Positions 1-9,640 are shown, counted from the first letter of the stretch. The stretch is 62,533 bases of DNA from an uncultured Collinsella sp. (GCA_902492935.1 CABUNJ010000012.1:1-62533), one strand, 5' to 3'. Program-made: numbers and translations. The notes: a model not told the origin generated them from the sequence alone.

Positions 1-164
1 GCCCGCTGAGCTGGGCCTATGCCGGAATCTCTCCCACAGAAACCACCGAAGAGCCCATTTTTGCGCCTGGACAGGCCGCCATAGAAAAACGCCAGACCTG
101 GTGTCATTAAAAACACGAGCATAGTGCAGATGAGCATAAACGTTGTCGATCCCGTATCGTACAT
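1..164 (-). CDS. amt: Ammonium transporter (Amt family), 5' fragment at window edge
   Basis: The frame opens with ATG at 164-162 behind a good ribosome binding site (AAGGGGG, about 5 nt spacing) and stays open to the window edge. The first ~34 residues match the first helix of Amt/Rh ammonium channels: FMLICTMLVFLMTPGLAFFY followed by GGLSRRKN, the usual helix-1 end. Amt proteins are trimeric membrane channels for NH3/NH4+. The ~20 residues after SRRKN are glycine- and charge-rich and do not resemble the expected second helix, so a frameshift or a junction may lie just inside the edge. The N-terminal match is convincing; whether the gene is intact cannot be judged here. Confidence 0.6.
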   Translation of the reverse strand, partial: MYDTGSTTFMLICTMLVFLMTPGLAFFYGGLSRRKNGLFGGFCGRDSGIGPAQR

Positions 165-362
165 TCGCTCCCCCTTGGTCGCATGAACGTTGTCGGCGCC
201 CATAATGTGGCCGAGGGGCAACTGGTGTAGACCAGATACGGCGTTGTTAAACGCTGCGTTGTCGAATGGAAACGGTGCCGCAATCTTAGAAACGGCGCGG
301 CAACGGACGCGAAACGGACGGGAAATACGCGAGCAAGGGAGCCGTGAGCGCGCCCGTCCCGG

Positions 363-1382
363 CTAGCGCCGAAACAGCTCGTGGGCGCGGTCGCGGAGAT
401 TAGTTGCTCGAATGACACCTTCGTAGCGATTGATGCGCAGGCGCGGGAAGGCGTTAAAGAAGCGTAGGTCGCGGCGGCTGAGTGACACGCTCGGCACCGG
501 ACGGCTCATGCGCTTGCCGGCAAGGCGGCGACTGAGCGACGGACGCGGCATGCTCGGCGCGGCATCGGCCACGCGGCGGGCGGCAAGTGCCAGGCCGCGA
601 GCACCATCCGAGATAAATGTCGGCATCGAAGCCTTCTCACGAAGGGCATCGAGCGTCGCGTCGCCCAGCTCGGCCAGCCACGCGTTAACGGCACGGCTGC
701 GGATATGCGTCTGTGCCACCGAGTCGATTGCCGAATCGGGAATACGTTCTAGCATGGAGTCGGACGCATCGGCAAGCGACTCATTGATGCGGTCGGCAAG
801 GTCGGCCCGGACGCGCTCCAACTGATCGGACAGACGCCGCCAGCTCGCCAACGAGCACACCGCGTCGACCATCATCGCGACCGCGACGATAAAGGCGAAC
901 AGCCGCACAATCAGCACCGGCAGATGGCCAAGCAGCCCCAGCAATGCCGGCTCCACTAAACGGCAAATGCACAACGCACCCAGGCCAAACGCGCAGGCCC
1001 AGTACAGGCAGATGCGCCCGTGCAGGTTAAACGGCAGGTGCGAATAGTCCCAAAAGCGAGCGCCCGTTGTTTTTTCCAGCAGCACGCCTACGCTGTACTC
1101 GATCACGCTGCATACGAGCGCTGCAGCGACAAACTGGCTCGAGGCATCCGGAATTCCGCGCAACAGCAGCCAGCAGGCAATGCCGCCCGCGCCATAGATA
1201 GGGCAGCACGGCCCCAGCAAAAAGCCACTGTTGGCAAATCGTCCGTGGTTGAGCAAGGCGCAGACTGTCGATTCCCATACCCAACCGCAAAAACCGTAGA
1301 AGGCAAACGAGAGTACCAATGCCGAGAGCGGACAGGCGGCAAGCGTCGCACCGCCAAACGCCATATCGATCGCGGTTTCCAC
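363..1382 (-). CDS. CmpB-type (putative ABC transporter type IV) membrane protein
   Basis: 339 residues. The N-terminal half has about four hydrophobic segments and the hallmarks of the PF06541/DUF1113 family: FYGFCGWVWESTVCALLNHGRFANSGFLLGP, cited here only as key residues W34/E36 and the GRFANSGF and GPCCPIYG motifs, then an E-rich WDYS segment. The C-terminal ~170 residues are soluble and basic. The family is called a putative ABC permease but its substrate is unknown. The start is a GTG at 1382 behind AGGAGAGGG. It lies 3 nt downstream of the HD-domain gene, so the two are probably cotranscribed. The function remains open. Confidence 0.75.
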   Translation of the reverse strand: METAIDMAFGGATLAACPLSALVLSFAFYGFCGWVWESTVCALLNHGRFANSGFLLGPCCPIYGAGGIACWLLLRGIPDASSQFVAAALVCSVIEYSVGVLLEKTTGARFWDYSHLPFNLHGRICLYWACAFGLGALCICRLVEPALLGLLGHLPVLIVRLFAFIVAVAMMVDAVCSLASWRRLSDQLERVRADLADRINESLADASDSMLERIPDSAIDSVAQTHIRSRAVNAWLAELGDATLDALREKASMPTFISDGARGLALAARRVADAAPSMPRPSLSRRLAGKRMSRPVPSVSLSRRDLRFFNAFPRLRINRYEGVIRATNLRDRAHELFRR

Positions 1383-1385
1383 CGT

Positions 1386-1922
1386 CTACCCTCTCCTCTT
1401 TTCGCTCGATGCTTTACTCACGCCATCGTCCGCCTCGTCCTTGCGCGGCAGGCGGCCGGCGACTGTCTCGCGCAGCGCGCACCATTTGTCTGCCAGGCAT
1501 ACAATCCAAGCCTCACGACACGTCGGCGGCACCGGCACCAGCGGAAACATATGCCGCACGATAATATTCCGCTCGCGCGGCGTCAGCTCAAAATCTTCTT
1601 CCGCACGCGCCAGGGCAAAAAACGGATGCCGAAATCCGTGCAGGCGATGGCTCGGGTCGGGGTCGTGCCAATCGTAGAGAAAGTAATCGTGTAACAGGGC
1701 TCCGCGCAGCAGCGAGGCACGGTCGACCGAAATGCCAGCACGGCCCAAGCGCTCGGCAAAGGACAGACTTGCCCGCGCCACCGAGGTCACATGCGCATAG
1801 ACCGTCACGTCACCATGCTGGATAAACTCGCGCGTCAGGTCCAAGCGGCCCGCCTGGGCGAGCTGGCGGGCGGCATAGCCGACCTCGTGCGCGATTATCT
1901 CGGCACGAACGGCATCGGACAT
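1386..1922 (-). CDS. HD-domain family protein
   Basis: 178 residues from ATG 1922, chosen because AAGGAGG lies 6 nt upstream; a longer in-frame start at 1994 has no such site. Histidines and aspartates fit an HD phosphohydrolase-like fold: LLRGALLHDYFLYDWH in the middle, a following RHP/RH stretch (NIIVRHMFPL) and a late CLADKWCALRE segment. HD proteins bind metal and often cleave phosphoester bonds, but this subgroup has no settled substrate. It shares an operon with the CmpB-like membrane protein 3 nt downstream. The family call is firm; the activity is not known. Confidence 0.75.
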   Translation of the reverse strand: MSDAVRAEIIAHEVGYAARQLAQAGRLDLTREFIQHGDVTVYAHVTSVARASLSFAERLGRAGISVDRASLLRGALLHDYFLYDWHDPDPSHRLHGFRHPFFALARAEEDFELTPRERNIIVRHMFPLVPVPPTCREAWIVCLADKWCALRETVAGRLPRKDEADDGVSKASSEKRRG

Positions 1923-2150
1923 GCTGCCTCCTTCCAGCGGCTCACGGCGGCAAGCCACGGCCTGTGCACAATCGATAAAAACATCATGGAACACATCAGT
2001 ATGGCATCGGACAAAACGTTTTGCCCCACCAGTTGGCGAATTACCGCGCCGCCGTCACATATCAAACGCCAAAATGTGCGAGACTGTCTTGTGCAATTGT
2101 GTCGGCCGAGGGAGCGCCGACGCTCGATTCGCATGGAGTAACCCACAACG

Positions 2151-3932
2151 ATGCTGCTTACGCAAACGACAACGCCCGAGGACGTCAAGGCCCTTAATCG
2201 TGCCGAGCTCCCGCAGCTCTGCGACGAGATTCGCCACGCCATCCTCGAAAGCTCCGCCGCCGTCGGCGGGCACGTTGCCCCCAACCTGGGCGTCGTTGAG
2301 CTTACGGTCGCGCTCCATCGCGTGTTTAACTCCCCTATCGACAAGATTGTCTTTGACGTTTCGCACCAGACCTACGCCCACAAGGCACTGACTGGGCGCG
2401 CGTACACTTATATCGATCCGAAGCGCTTTGGCGAGGCCTCTGGCTTTGCCAATCCCGACGAGTCCGAGCACGACCTGTTCGCCATGGGTCATACCTCCAC
2501 ATCGGTGAGCCTGGGCTGCGGCTTGGCACACGCCCGCGATCTGGCGGGCGACAGCTACAACGTCATCACCATCATTGGCGACGGCTCGCTTTCGGGCGGC
2601 TTGGCGTTTGAGGGCTTCAACAATGCCGCCGAACTCGACAGCAACCTGATCATCATCGTCAACGATAACGACCAGTCCATCGCCGAGAACCACGGTGGCC
2701 TCTATCGTAATCTGGCCGAGCTGCGCACCAGCAACGGCACCTGTGAGCGCAACGTTTTCCGCGCGATGGGACTCGACTACCGTTATTTGGACGCCGGCAA
2801 CGACGTGTTGGCCCTGGTCGACGCGCTGCAGGAGCTGCGCGAGATCGACCACCCCATCGTGCTGCACGTCTCGACCGCCAAGGGCAAGGGCTTTGAGCCA
2901 GCCCAAAACGACCCCGAACACTGGCACCACGTGGGTCCGTTTGACATGGCGACCGGGCGCAAGCTCTGCCCGGGCCATCCGAGCGAGCCTGCGCCGCGCA
3001 CCTATGCCGACATTACGGGCGAGGCGCTCAGCGCCGCCATCGAGCACGATCCGCAGGTCGTGGGCATCACGGCCGCCACACCCTATATCATGGGCTTTAC
3101 ACCCGAGCTTCGCGCTGCCGCCGGCAAACAGTTCGTCGATGTGGGCATTGCCGAGGAGCACGCCGTGACCTTTGCCACCGCGCTTGCTCGCTCGGGCGCC
3201 AAGCCAGTCTTTGGTGTGTACGGCACGTTTTTGCAGCGCGCCTACGACGAGCTGTGGCACGACCTGTGCCTCAACGACGCCCCAGCAACCATTTTGGTGT
3301 TTGGTGCGTCGATCTTTGGCACCACGTCCGAGACGCACCTTTCGTTCTTTGATATTTCCATGCTGGGCGGTCTTCCCAACATGCACTACTTGGCGCCGGC
3401 CTGCATGGAGGAATACCTGTCCATGCTGAGCTGGTCGCTCGACCACCGCGAGCATCCCGTGGCGATCCGCGTACCGGGCATCGGCCTGGTGAGCCGTCCC
3501 GACCTTGCGCCCGCCGAAGACACCGACTACAGCGCCGTTCGCTACAACGCGGTGCGCCAGGGTCGCGACGTAGCAGTGCTCGCGCTCGGCGATTTCTTTG
3601 AGCTGGGCGAGCGCGTGGCAAACCGTCTGACTGCCGAGTACGGCATCGAGGCCACGCTCGTCAACCCGCGCTTTGCAACCGAGCTCGACCGCGAGTTCCT
3701 CGATAGCCTTGCCGCCGAGCATCGCGTTGTCGTCACCCTCGAGGACGGCATCTTGGACGGCGGCTGGGGCGAGCGCGTGGCATGCTATCTGGCATGCACG
3801 CCGTTGCGCACGCGCACCTTCGGCATCGCCAAGGGCTTCCCCGACCGCTACGACCCCAACGAGCTGCTCGCGCAGAACGGCATGACGGTCGAGAACATGG
3901 CCGCCGAAGCCGCGAGACTACTCAACGAGTAA
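2151..3932 (+). CDS. dxs: 1-deoxy-D-xylulose-5-phosphate synthase-like enzyme
   Basis: 593 residues, slightly shorter than the usual ~620. Dxs condenses pyruvate and glyceraldehyde 3-phosphate to DXP, the first step of the MEP isoprenoid pathway, using thiamine diphosphate in the cytosol. Seen: DVSHQTYAHK near residue 60, the ThDP motif GDGSLSGG at ~144 followed by NDN at ~173, and the catalytic Glu region DVGIAEEHAVTFA at ~330. At ~390-396 the sequence is GTTSETH where E. coli Dxs has GADGQTH: the His is kept, the Asp is not. This may mark a paralogous Dxs-like subfamily. It is a single gene ending in a strong terminator. Confidence 0.85.
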   Translation: MLLTQTTTPEDVKALNRAELPQLCDEIRHAILESSAAVGGHVAPNLGVVELTVALHRVFNSPIDKIVFDVSHQTYAHKALTGRAYTYIDPKRFGEASGFANPDESEHDLFAMGHTSTSVSLGCGLAHARDLAGDSYNVITIIGDGSLSGGLAFEGFNNAAELDSNLIIIVNDNDQSIAENHGGLYRNLAELRTSNGTCERNVFRAMGLDYRYLDAGNDVLALVDALQELREIDHPIVLHVSTAKGKGFEPAQNDPEHWHHVGPFDMATGRKLCPGHPSEPAPRTYADITGEALSAAIEHDPQVVGITAATPYIMGFTPELRAAAGKQFVDVGIAEEHAVTFATALARSGAKPVFGVYGTFLQRAYDELWHDLCLNDAPATILVFGASIFGTTSETHLSFFDISMLGGLPNMHYLAPACMEEYLSMLSWSLDHREHPVAIRVPGIGLVSRPDLAPAEDTDYSAVRYNAVRQGRDVAVLALGDFFELGERVANRLTAEYGIEATLVNPRFATELDREFLDSLAAEHRVVVTLEDGILDGGWGERVACYLACTPLRTRTFGIAKGFPDRYDPNELLAQNGMTVENMAAEAARLLNE

Positions 3933-3938
3933 GAAAAC

Positions 3939-3976
3939 CTCCGCAAGGGAAGCACCCCTGCGGAGGTTTTTGTTTT
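3939..3976 (+). terminator. Rho-independent terminator of dxs
   Basis: Stem AACCTCCGCA / TGCGGAGGTT around a short loop, followed by TTTTGTTTT, starts a few bases after the dxs stop codon. Confidence 0.85.
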
Positions 3977-3985
3977 CACGGCTCA

Positions 3986-4207
3986 ATTATCTCAATCTGT
4001 AACATCTAGGGCCCGAATTCCCGTCTAACTGTTACAGATCTAGATAAGACGTCTTAGTCCCTAACCTTTGTCTCAATCTGTAACAGATAGAGACCTTTTG
4101 GCCGTCCAGATGTTACAGATTGAGACATTCGAATTCCCCTGAAGAGAAAATCTCAATCTGTAACAGTTACTCGGCAAAAATGGCTGCAGATGTTACAGAT
4201 TGAGACA
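3986..4207. repeat. Array of three hairpins built from TCTCAATCTGTAACA
   Basis: Six copies of the 15-mer TCTCAATCTGTAACA alternate in orientation and form three inverted pairs: 3988-4006 with 4027-4044 (second arm diverged), 4070-4088 with 4109-4127, and 4150-4168 with 4188-4206. Loops are 19-23 nt and differ in sequence. The array fills most of the 457-bp gap between dxs and the importer operon. It has no coding character. Function unknown; could be a repeat element, a protein-binding array or a leader structure. Confidence 0.8.
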
Positions 4208-4239
4208 AAACAGCAAGGCATGCCGCTGCATCGGTCAGA

Positions 4240-4274
4240 ACCACCACAAAGGTGCCTGTCCCTTTTTGGTAGGT
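4240..4274. repeat. REP-like element, divergent copy
   Basis: Shares CCTGTCCCTTTTTGG and the closing TAGGT with the six other copies in this window, but the first arm is ACCACCACAAAGG. It lies about 115 bp before the binding-protein gene. Confidence 0.65.
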
Positions 4275-4389
4275 AGAATTACCCATAAGGTAAGTATGTT
4301 TCTGAGTTATTTCGTGTTGACCCATTTGAGCGCGATAGGGTATAACTCTACTCAACCGCTAGGGATTTTATTGAGAAAGGTGTTCTACC

Positions 4390-5385
4390 ATGAGCAAGAA
4401 CCTCTTCCAGCAGGTCGTTCTCGACCGCCGCGGCTTCGTTGCCGCCACCTTCGCAACCGTCGCCGGCCTTGGTCTTGCCGGCTGCTCCGACACCAGCGCC
4501 GAGGCCGACAAGGGTTCCGCCGCCGACTCCTCCAAGAGCTCCGAAGATACCGAGGCTTCCACCACGCTCGACGCCAAGGCGTTCGACAAGCTCGTCGACA
4601 ACGGCCCCAAGGCCGATGACGACGCCATCGCCGCCAGCACCTGGGCCACGGCCGTCAAGGACGCCGGCGTCTTTAAGATCGGTGGCGTTCAGACCTCCAC
4701 GCTCTTCTCCCTCCTCAACGAGAAAGACGGTCAGACCCGCGGCTTCGATGCCGGTATCGCACAGCTCCTGTCCAACTACATTCTGGGCGAGAACAAGGTC
4801 GAGATCACCCAGGTGACCTCGGACACGCGCGAGTCCGTCCTGCAGAACGGCCAGGTCGACGCCGTCTTTGCCACCTACACCATTACCGACGAGCGCAAGA
4901 AGCTCGTCTCCTTTGCCGGTCCCTATTACTACACGCAGCAGGCCATCCTGGTGCTCGCCGACAACGACGACATCAAGAGCGTCGACGACCTGGCCGACAA
5001 GAACGTCGCCGTCCAGTCCGGCTCCAACGGCCCCGCCATCCTGGAGGAGTTCGCCCCCAAGGCCAGCCAGCAGGAGTTCAAGACCGACGAGGAGGCCCGC
5101 CAGGCACTCCAGCAGGGCCGCGTTGACGCCTACGTCATCGATAACAACATGCAGCAGAGCGCCCTGGTCCGCGAGCCCGGCAAGTACAAGATTGCCGGCA
5201 AGCCCTTCGGCAGCAAGGAGCCCTATGGCATCGGTCTGCCGCTCGATTCCGACGGCGTCGCCTTTGTCAACGACTTCCTTAAGAAGATCGAGGACGACGG
5301 CACCTGGACCGAGCTGTGGCAGATCTGCATCGGTGACCGTACGGGCGACACCAATGTTCCTGAGCTGCCCGAGATTGGCGCCTAG
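4390..5385 (+). CDS. gluB: Amino-acid ABC transporter substrate-binding lipoprotein (glutamate type)
   Basis: 331 residues. The signal sequence carries twin arginines (DRRGF, residues 12-16) and ends in the lipobox LAGC with Cys32, so it should be a lipid-anchored extracellular protein. A serine/acidic linker follows, then a family 3 periplasmic-binding fold (SBP_bac_3) with GFDAGIAQLL, DAVFATYTITDERKK and the closing lobe. These proteins capture polar amino acids and pass them to the two permeases encoded next. The gene order (binding protein, permease, permease, ATPase) resembles corynebacterial gluBCD with gluA moved last. Glutamate as substrate is inferred from that similarity. A hairpin after this gene may keep its level above that of the permeases. 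Confidence 0.85.
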   Translation: MSKNLFQQVVLDRRGFVAATFATVAGLGLAGCSDTSAEADKGSAADSSKSSEDTEASTTLDAKAFDKLVDNGPKADDDAIAASTWATAVKDAGVFKIGGVQTSTLFSLLNEKDGQTRGFDAGIAQLLSNYILGENKVEITQVTSDTRESVLQNGQVDAVFATYTITDERKKLVSFAGPYYYTQQAILVLADNDDIKSVDDLADKNVAVQSGSNGPAILEEFAPKASQQEFKTDEEARQALQQGRVDAYVIDNNMQQSALVREPGKYKIAGKPFGSKEPYGIGLPLDSDGVAFVNDFLKKIEDDGTWTELWQICIGDRTGDTNVPELPEIGA

Positions 5386-5473
5386 ACAGCGAGCCTAGTA
5401 ACGGCCGCAACGAAACCATACGGAAACGCACGATGTGCTTTATTGCGATAAACTGTTTCCTTACTGAGTTGTC

Positions 5474-5499
5474 GGGGCTTCCGTACACACGGGAGCCCC
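5474..5499 (+). terminator. Stem-loop between binding protein and permease genes
   Basis: GGGGCTTCCGT / ACGGGAGCCCC with loop ACAC, followed by TTTCC. A partial terminator here would give excess binding protein over permease, as is common for ABC importers. Confidence 0.7.
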
Positions 5500-5523
5500 T
5501 TTCCTTATCGGCGGGAGGTCCGC

Positions 5524-6183
5524 ATGAGTCTCTCCGAGCTCTGGTCGCTCTATGGCCAGAACTATATCGACGCGCTGCTCGCAACCTGGGGCATGACGCT
5601 TGAGTCGTTTGTCATCGCCATGGTGCTGGCCGTCGCCGTCACCGTAATGCGCGTGTCGCCGCTCAAGCCGCTGCGCGTCTTTGGCGACCTGTATGTCCAG
5701 GTCTTCCGTAACATCCCCGGCATCGCGCTGCTCATCATCGTCGTCTACGCACTGCCGCCGCTCAAGGTCGTCCTGCCCTACCGCACCTGCGTTATCGTCG
5801 CCACGGTCCTCTTGGGCTCGGCCTTTGGCTCCGAGAACTTTATGAGTGGCATCAACACCGTTGGCGTCGGTCAGGTCGAAGCCGCACGTTCGCTCGGCAT
5901 GAGCTTCAATCGCATCCTCGCCAAGATCGTGATTCCGCAGGCACTGCGCTCGAGCGTGCTGCCCATGACCAACCTCTTTATCGCCGTCATGCTCACCACC
6001 GCGCTCGGCAGCCAGGTGCCGCTTAAACCGCAGGAGCTCACTGGCGTGGTGAGCTACATCAATACCCGCTCGCTCGGCGGCGTCGCCGCGTTCTTTATCT
6101 CGGCGCTCGGCTACCTGGGCACGGCCTTTGTGGTGAGCCACATTGGCAACTACATCGATAAGAAGGTGAGGATCCTCCGATGA
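5524..6183 (+). CDS. gluC: Amino-acid ABC transporter permease 1
   Basis: 219 residues, typical for HisM/GlnP-type permeases. About five hydrophobic helices; the EAA loop that docks the ATPase is QVEAARSLGMSFNRILAKIVIPQALR near residues 118-142 (key E119, G124, P138). A second family signature, QVFRNIPGIALL, is near residue 59. The ribosome binding site is GGGAGG. It overlaps the next permease by ATGA, so the two are translationally coupled and likely form the membrane heterodimer of the importer. Confidence 0.88.
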   Translation: MSLSELWSLYGQNYIDALLATWGMTLESFVIAMVLAVAVTVMRVSPLKPLRVFGDLYVQVFRNIPGIALLIIVVYALPPLKVVLPYRTCVIVATVLLGSAFGSENFMSGINTVGVGQVEAARSLGMSFNRILAKIVIPQALRSSVLPMTNLFIAVMLTTALGSQVPLKPQELTGVVSYINTRSLGGVAAFFISALGYLGTAFVVSHIGNYIDKKVRILR

Positions 6184-7013
6184 GCAAGCATTCCTCCCCT
6201 GCACTTACCATGCGCGATGCGCTCTACGAGGCTCCCGGCCCCAAGATGCGCGCCAAGATTCGCATCGGCACCGCCATTTCGCTCGTTGCCGTGGCCGCGC
6301 TCATCGCTCTGGTACTGCAGCGCTTTTATGTGACCGGTCAGCTTTCGGTCCACTATTGGTATTTCTTTACGCACCTCACCACCTGGAAGTTCTTGCTTGC
6401 CGGTTTTGAAGGCACCGTTAAAGTCGCGTGCACCGCCGGCGCCATCGCACTCGTGCTGGGCCTAGGCCTTATGCTCGGCCGCACGAGCGGCATCAAGCCG
6501 CTGCAGCTGGTCTGCCGCGTGCTCACCGATTTCTTCCGCGGCGTGCCGAGTCTGCTGTTCATCTACTTCTTCTTTTTGGTGCTGCCCCAGTACAAGATCG
6601 CGCTGCCGTCGTTTTGGATGCTCACGCTTCCCGTCGCGCTCGCTGCCGCCGGCGTACTTGCCGAGATCTTCCGCGCCGGCGTCAACGCCGTACCGCGCGG
6701 GCAGGTCGAGGCGGCCCAGGCGCTCGGTCTCTCCAAGGCTAAAATCACCTTTAAAATCGTATTGCCCCAGGCGATTCGGTTTATTATCCCGTCGTTGATT
6801 TCTCAGCTCGTAGTCGTGGTCAAGGACACCACCGTCGCCTACGTGGTGAGCTATCCCGACCTGATGCAAAATGCCCGCGTGCTCATTACCAACTATGATG
6901 CACTCGTATCGGTCTACCTGGTAATCGCGGTCATCTACATCCTCATCAACGTCGCGATCAACAAGGCCGCTGTCTATGTTTCGCACAAGACCGGCGCGAC
7001 CATCATCCGCTAA
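6180..7013 (+). CDS. gluD: Amino-acid ABC transporter permease 2
   Basis: 277 residues, longer than permease 1 because of a ~60-residue N-terminal cytoplasmic and first-helix extension, as in GluD proteins. The EAA loop is QVEAAQALGLSKAKITFKIV near residues 177-196, and the family motif DFFRGVPSLLFIYFFF lies near 120. The start ATG overlaps the previous stop by 4 nt. The pair should form the pore across the cytoplasmic membrane. Confidence 0.88.
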   Translation: MSKHSSPALTMRDALYEAPGPKMRAKIRIGTAISLVAVAALIALVLQRFYVTGQLSVHYWYFFTHLTTWKFLLAGFEGTVKVACTAGAIALVLGLGLMLGRTSGIKPLQLVCRVLTDFFRGVPSLLFIYFFFLVLPQYKIALPSFWMLTLPVALAAAGVLAEIFRAGVNAVPRGQVEAAQALGLSKAKITFKIVLPQAIRFIIPSLISQLVVVVKDTTVAYVVSYPDLMQNARVLITNYDALVSVYLVIAVIYILINVAINKAAVYVSHKTGATIIR

Positions 7014-7049
7014 CGCTTTACCATTTCGAGTCATAAGGAGCCGAGCACC

Positions 7050-7814
<765 letters not shown>

Positions 7815-7825
7815 CCAGACCGCCC

Positions 7826-7859
7826 CGTGGGACAAATCCATTGAAAGTGTTGTCCCACG
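7826..7859. repeat. Inverted repeat after the ABC ATPase gene
   Basis: Arms CGTGGGACAA / TTGTCCCACG, 14-nt loop. No T-run follows, so it looks more like the other locus-specific palindromes of this window than a standard terminator. Confidence 0.6.
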
Positions 7860-7902
7860 TCTCTCATGCGCCCCGTCACCTTCAGATTCGAAAGCAGCAC
7901 CT

Positions 7903-8712
7903 ATGATCGGAACTCGCACTTCATCGTCCTACACCCCGCATGTCGACGTCGCCCCCGCCGACCGTCCGCTCATCCTCGTCGCGCCGCGCTGGAAAGAGGC
8001 AGAGGCGTTTTTAACCGAGATGCTCTCCCCCAACGAGGAAATCGCAAGTGTCTTTGTCGATGCCATCCTTGCCGCTGGCGGCCTGCCGCTGCAGATGTCC
8101 ATCACCGAGGACATTGAGGTCATCCGTCATTACGTCGATATCGCCGACGGCATCGCCATCCCCGGCGGCCCGGACGTCAACCCCAAACGTTGGGGCGACG
8201 AGCGTCCTTACGATCCCACGCTGTGCTGCGAGATTCGCGACCGTTTTGAGTTTAAGCTGGTTAACGAGGTGCTTCGCGCCAAGAAGCCGCTCTTTACCAC
8301 CTGCCGCGGCACGCAGCTGCTCAACGTCGCCACTGGCGGCACCCTGTGCATGGACGTGCCGAGCCTGGGCGCTCGCGAGGGCCGCACGCAGTGGCGCCAC
8401 ACCCACGTGCTCAACGACCCCGTGCATCCCGTCGAGGTCGTGCCGGGTTCGCTGTTGGAGCGCGCGGTTGGCGGGCACAGGCTGATCCAGACCAACTCCG
8501 CACACCACTGCTGCGTCGAGCGTCTGGGTAAAAGCACGCGCTTGGTCGCCAAGGCAACCGACGGCGTTCCCGAGTGCATCGAGGTCGAAGGCCAGCCGTT
8601 CTGCTTGGGTGTGCAATGGCACCCCGAGTACACGTGGAAGACGCTCGAGACCGACTTTAACCTGTGGAAGTCGTTTGTCGAGGCAGCGGCCAAGGTAAAG
8701 CAGGCCCGCTAG
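7903..8712 (+). CDS. Gamma-glutamyl-gamma-aminobutyrate hydrolase family protein (peptidase C26)
   Basis: 269 residues from ATG 7903; the open frame extends upstream into the ABC ATPase gene but without coding character. A class I glutamine-amidotransferase fold: IPGGPDVNP near residue 87, the nucleophile region LFTTCRGTQLLNVATGG with Cys near 131, and the catalytic His-Glu in GVQWHPEYT near 245. The family (PuuD-like) cleaves gamma-glutamyl amide bonds. Its position behind a glutamate-type importer suggests work on gamma-glutamyl compounds, an inference. No RBS stands out. Confidence 0.82.
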   Translation: MIGTRTSSSYTPHVDVAPADRPLILVAPRWKEAEAFLTEMLSPNEEIASVFVDAILAAGGLPLQMSITEDIEVIRHYVDIADGIAIPGGPDVNPKRWGDERPYDPTLCCEIRDRFEFKLVNEVLRAKKPLFTTCRGTQLLNVATGGTLCMDVPSLGAREGRTQWRHTHVLNDPVHPVEVVPGSLLERAVGGHRLIQTNSAHHCCVERLGKSTRLVAKATDGVPECIEVEGQPFCLGVQWHPEYTWKTLETDFNLWKSFVEAAAKVKQAR

Positions 8713-8746
8713 CCCGCAAACCACTCAGGTTAAAGCCTCCTATGCC

Positions 8747-8782
8747 AGGCGGGCGAACACCAGCCACGGTGCCCGCCCGCCT
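8747..8782. terminator. Hairpin between convergent genes
   Basis: AGGCGGGC / GCCCGCCT around a 20-nt loop, between the C26 peptidase gene and the convergent permease gene. It could serve both strands. Confidence 0.6.
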
Positions 8783-8821
8783 GCATTTGGTTTGCTCGGT
8801 ATGATTATCCCTCACAAACAA

Positions 8822-9640
8822 TCAAATAAATCTCGACCGCAATCGGTCGATAGTGAAGCAAATGGTAAAAACGCTTGCTACGTTTATTAGGCAGTCAATT
8901 AAAATCGAAACGCATTGGCCGTCCCCCAACGGGGTCACACCGCAAATCCACATGAGCATCGAGGACGGAAGCGGAAGCATGGAATTGGCCCCGAGCTGTA
9001 TGTAGATCGCTACAACGTTGACAAGCAGCAGCATGCCAATCGGACCGAAGCCGGACCCAAAATAGGAAACAGCAATCACGCAAGAGACCACATATGCAAG
9101 GCAGACGACACTCGCCAGAAGAAGTCGATAGCAAAAAATATTCAGGTTGAAATACTGCTGAGCATCCAAAACGATTACGCAGTTAAGACAGTACAAAACG
9201 ACACTTGACAGGATAAATGCGCCCAAAAGGGCAAAAGAAGACAGCACCACTCGCGCAACGATAGCGCACACACGCTTCCCTCCCCGAGCCTCCGACAACC
9301 CCCACGGTTCCTCAATAAAGCCCGAACTGACAAAGCGCGGCACAATGCAAGCCGCGATGAACGGAAAGAACAATGCATGAGCCAACGGGGCCACGTTGAA
9401 CAGCAGACCGCGGAAAACCTCTGCATTACCAAATAGAAGGACATCCTCTGCCGATAGCCGAAGTGTCGGGTCTGGGAAAAAGCCCAAGAAACTGTTCTCA
9501 CGGAGGCTACAGAACCACATCGGGAAAGAATTAAGCTGCAATACCACCATGCACGCATAAATTACCAGGATTAAGGCGTACGTCCATTTGCTCACATGCC
9601 TCAATTCTGAATGAAGAAATCTTCTAGTCTGGCGAGCCAT
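8822..9640 (-). CDS. ABC-2 type transporter permease subunit (hypothetical)
   Basis: 272 residues from ATG 9640 (GGGGGTG upstream; a GTG at 9658 is also possible). About six hydrophobic helices with no soluble domain. It is the last gene of a minus-strand set: ATPase (10445-11206), membrane protein (9624-10448), then this one, with 4- and 17-bp overlaps. Such sets are typical of small ABC-2 exporters, including those giving immunity to peptide antibiotics. Codon use is less GC-rich than in neighbouring operons, which hints at an accessory origin. The substrate is unknown. Confidence 0.6.
   Translation of the reverse strand: MARQTRRFLHSELRHVSKWTYALILVIYACMVVLQLNSFPMWFCSLRENSFLGFFPDPTLRLSAEDVLLFGNAEVFRGLLFNVAPLAHALFFPFIAACIVPRFVSSGFIEEPWGLSEARGGKRVCAIVARVVLSSFALLGAFILSSVVLYCLNCVIVLDAQQYFNLNIFCYRLLLASVVCLAYVVSCVIAVSYFGSGFGPIGMLLLVNVVAIYIQLGANSMLPLPSSMLMWICGVTPLGDGQCVSILIDCLINVASVFTICFTIDRLRSRFI

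Noticed and set aside
2055..3722. 555-codon open frame on the minus strand opposite dxs
   Set aside because: Lies wholly antisense to a gene with clear motifs; GC-rich codon bias leaves the opposite strand open. No domain seen.
3986..4207. CRISPR array
   Set aside because: Repeats alternate in orientation, are only 15 bp, and there are no cas genes; the copies pair as hairpins.
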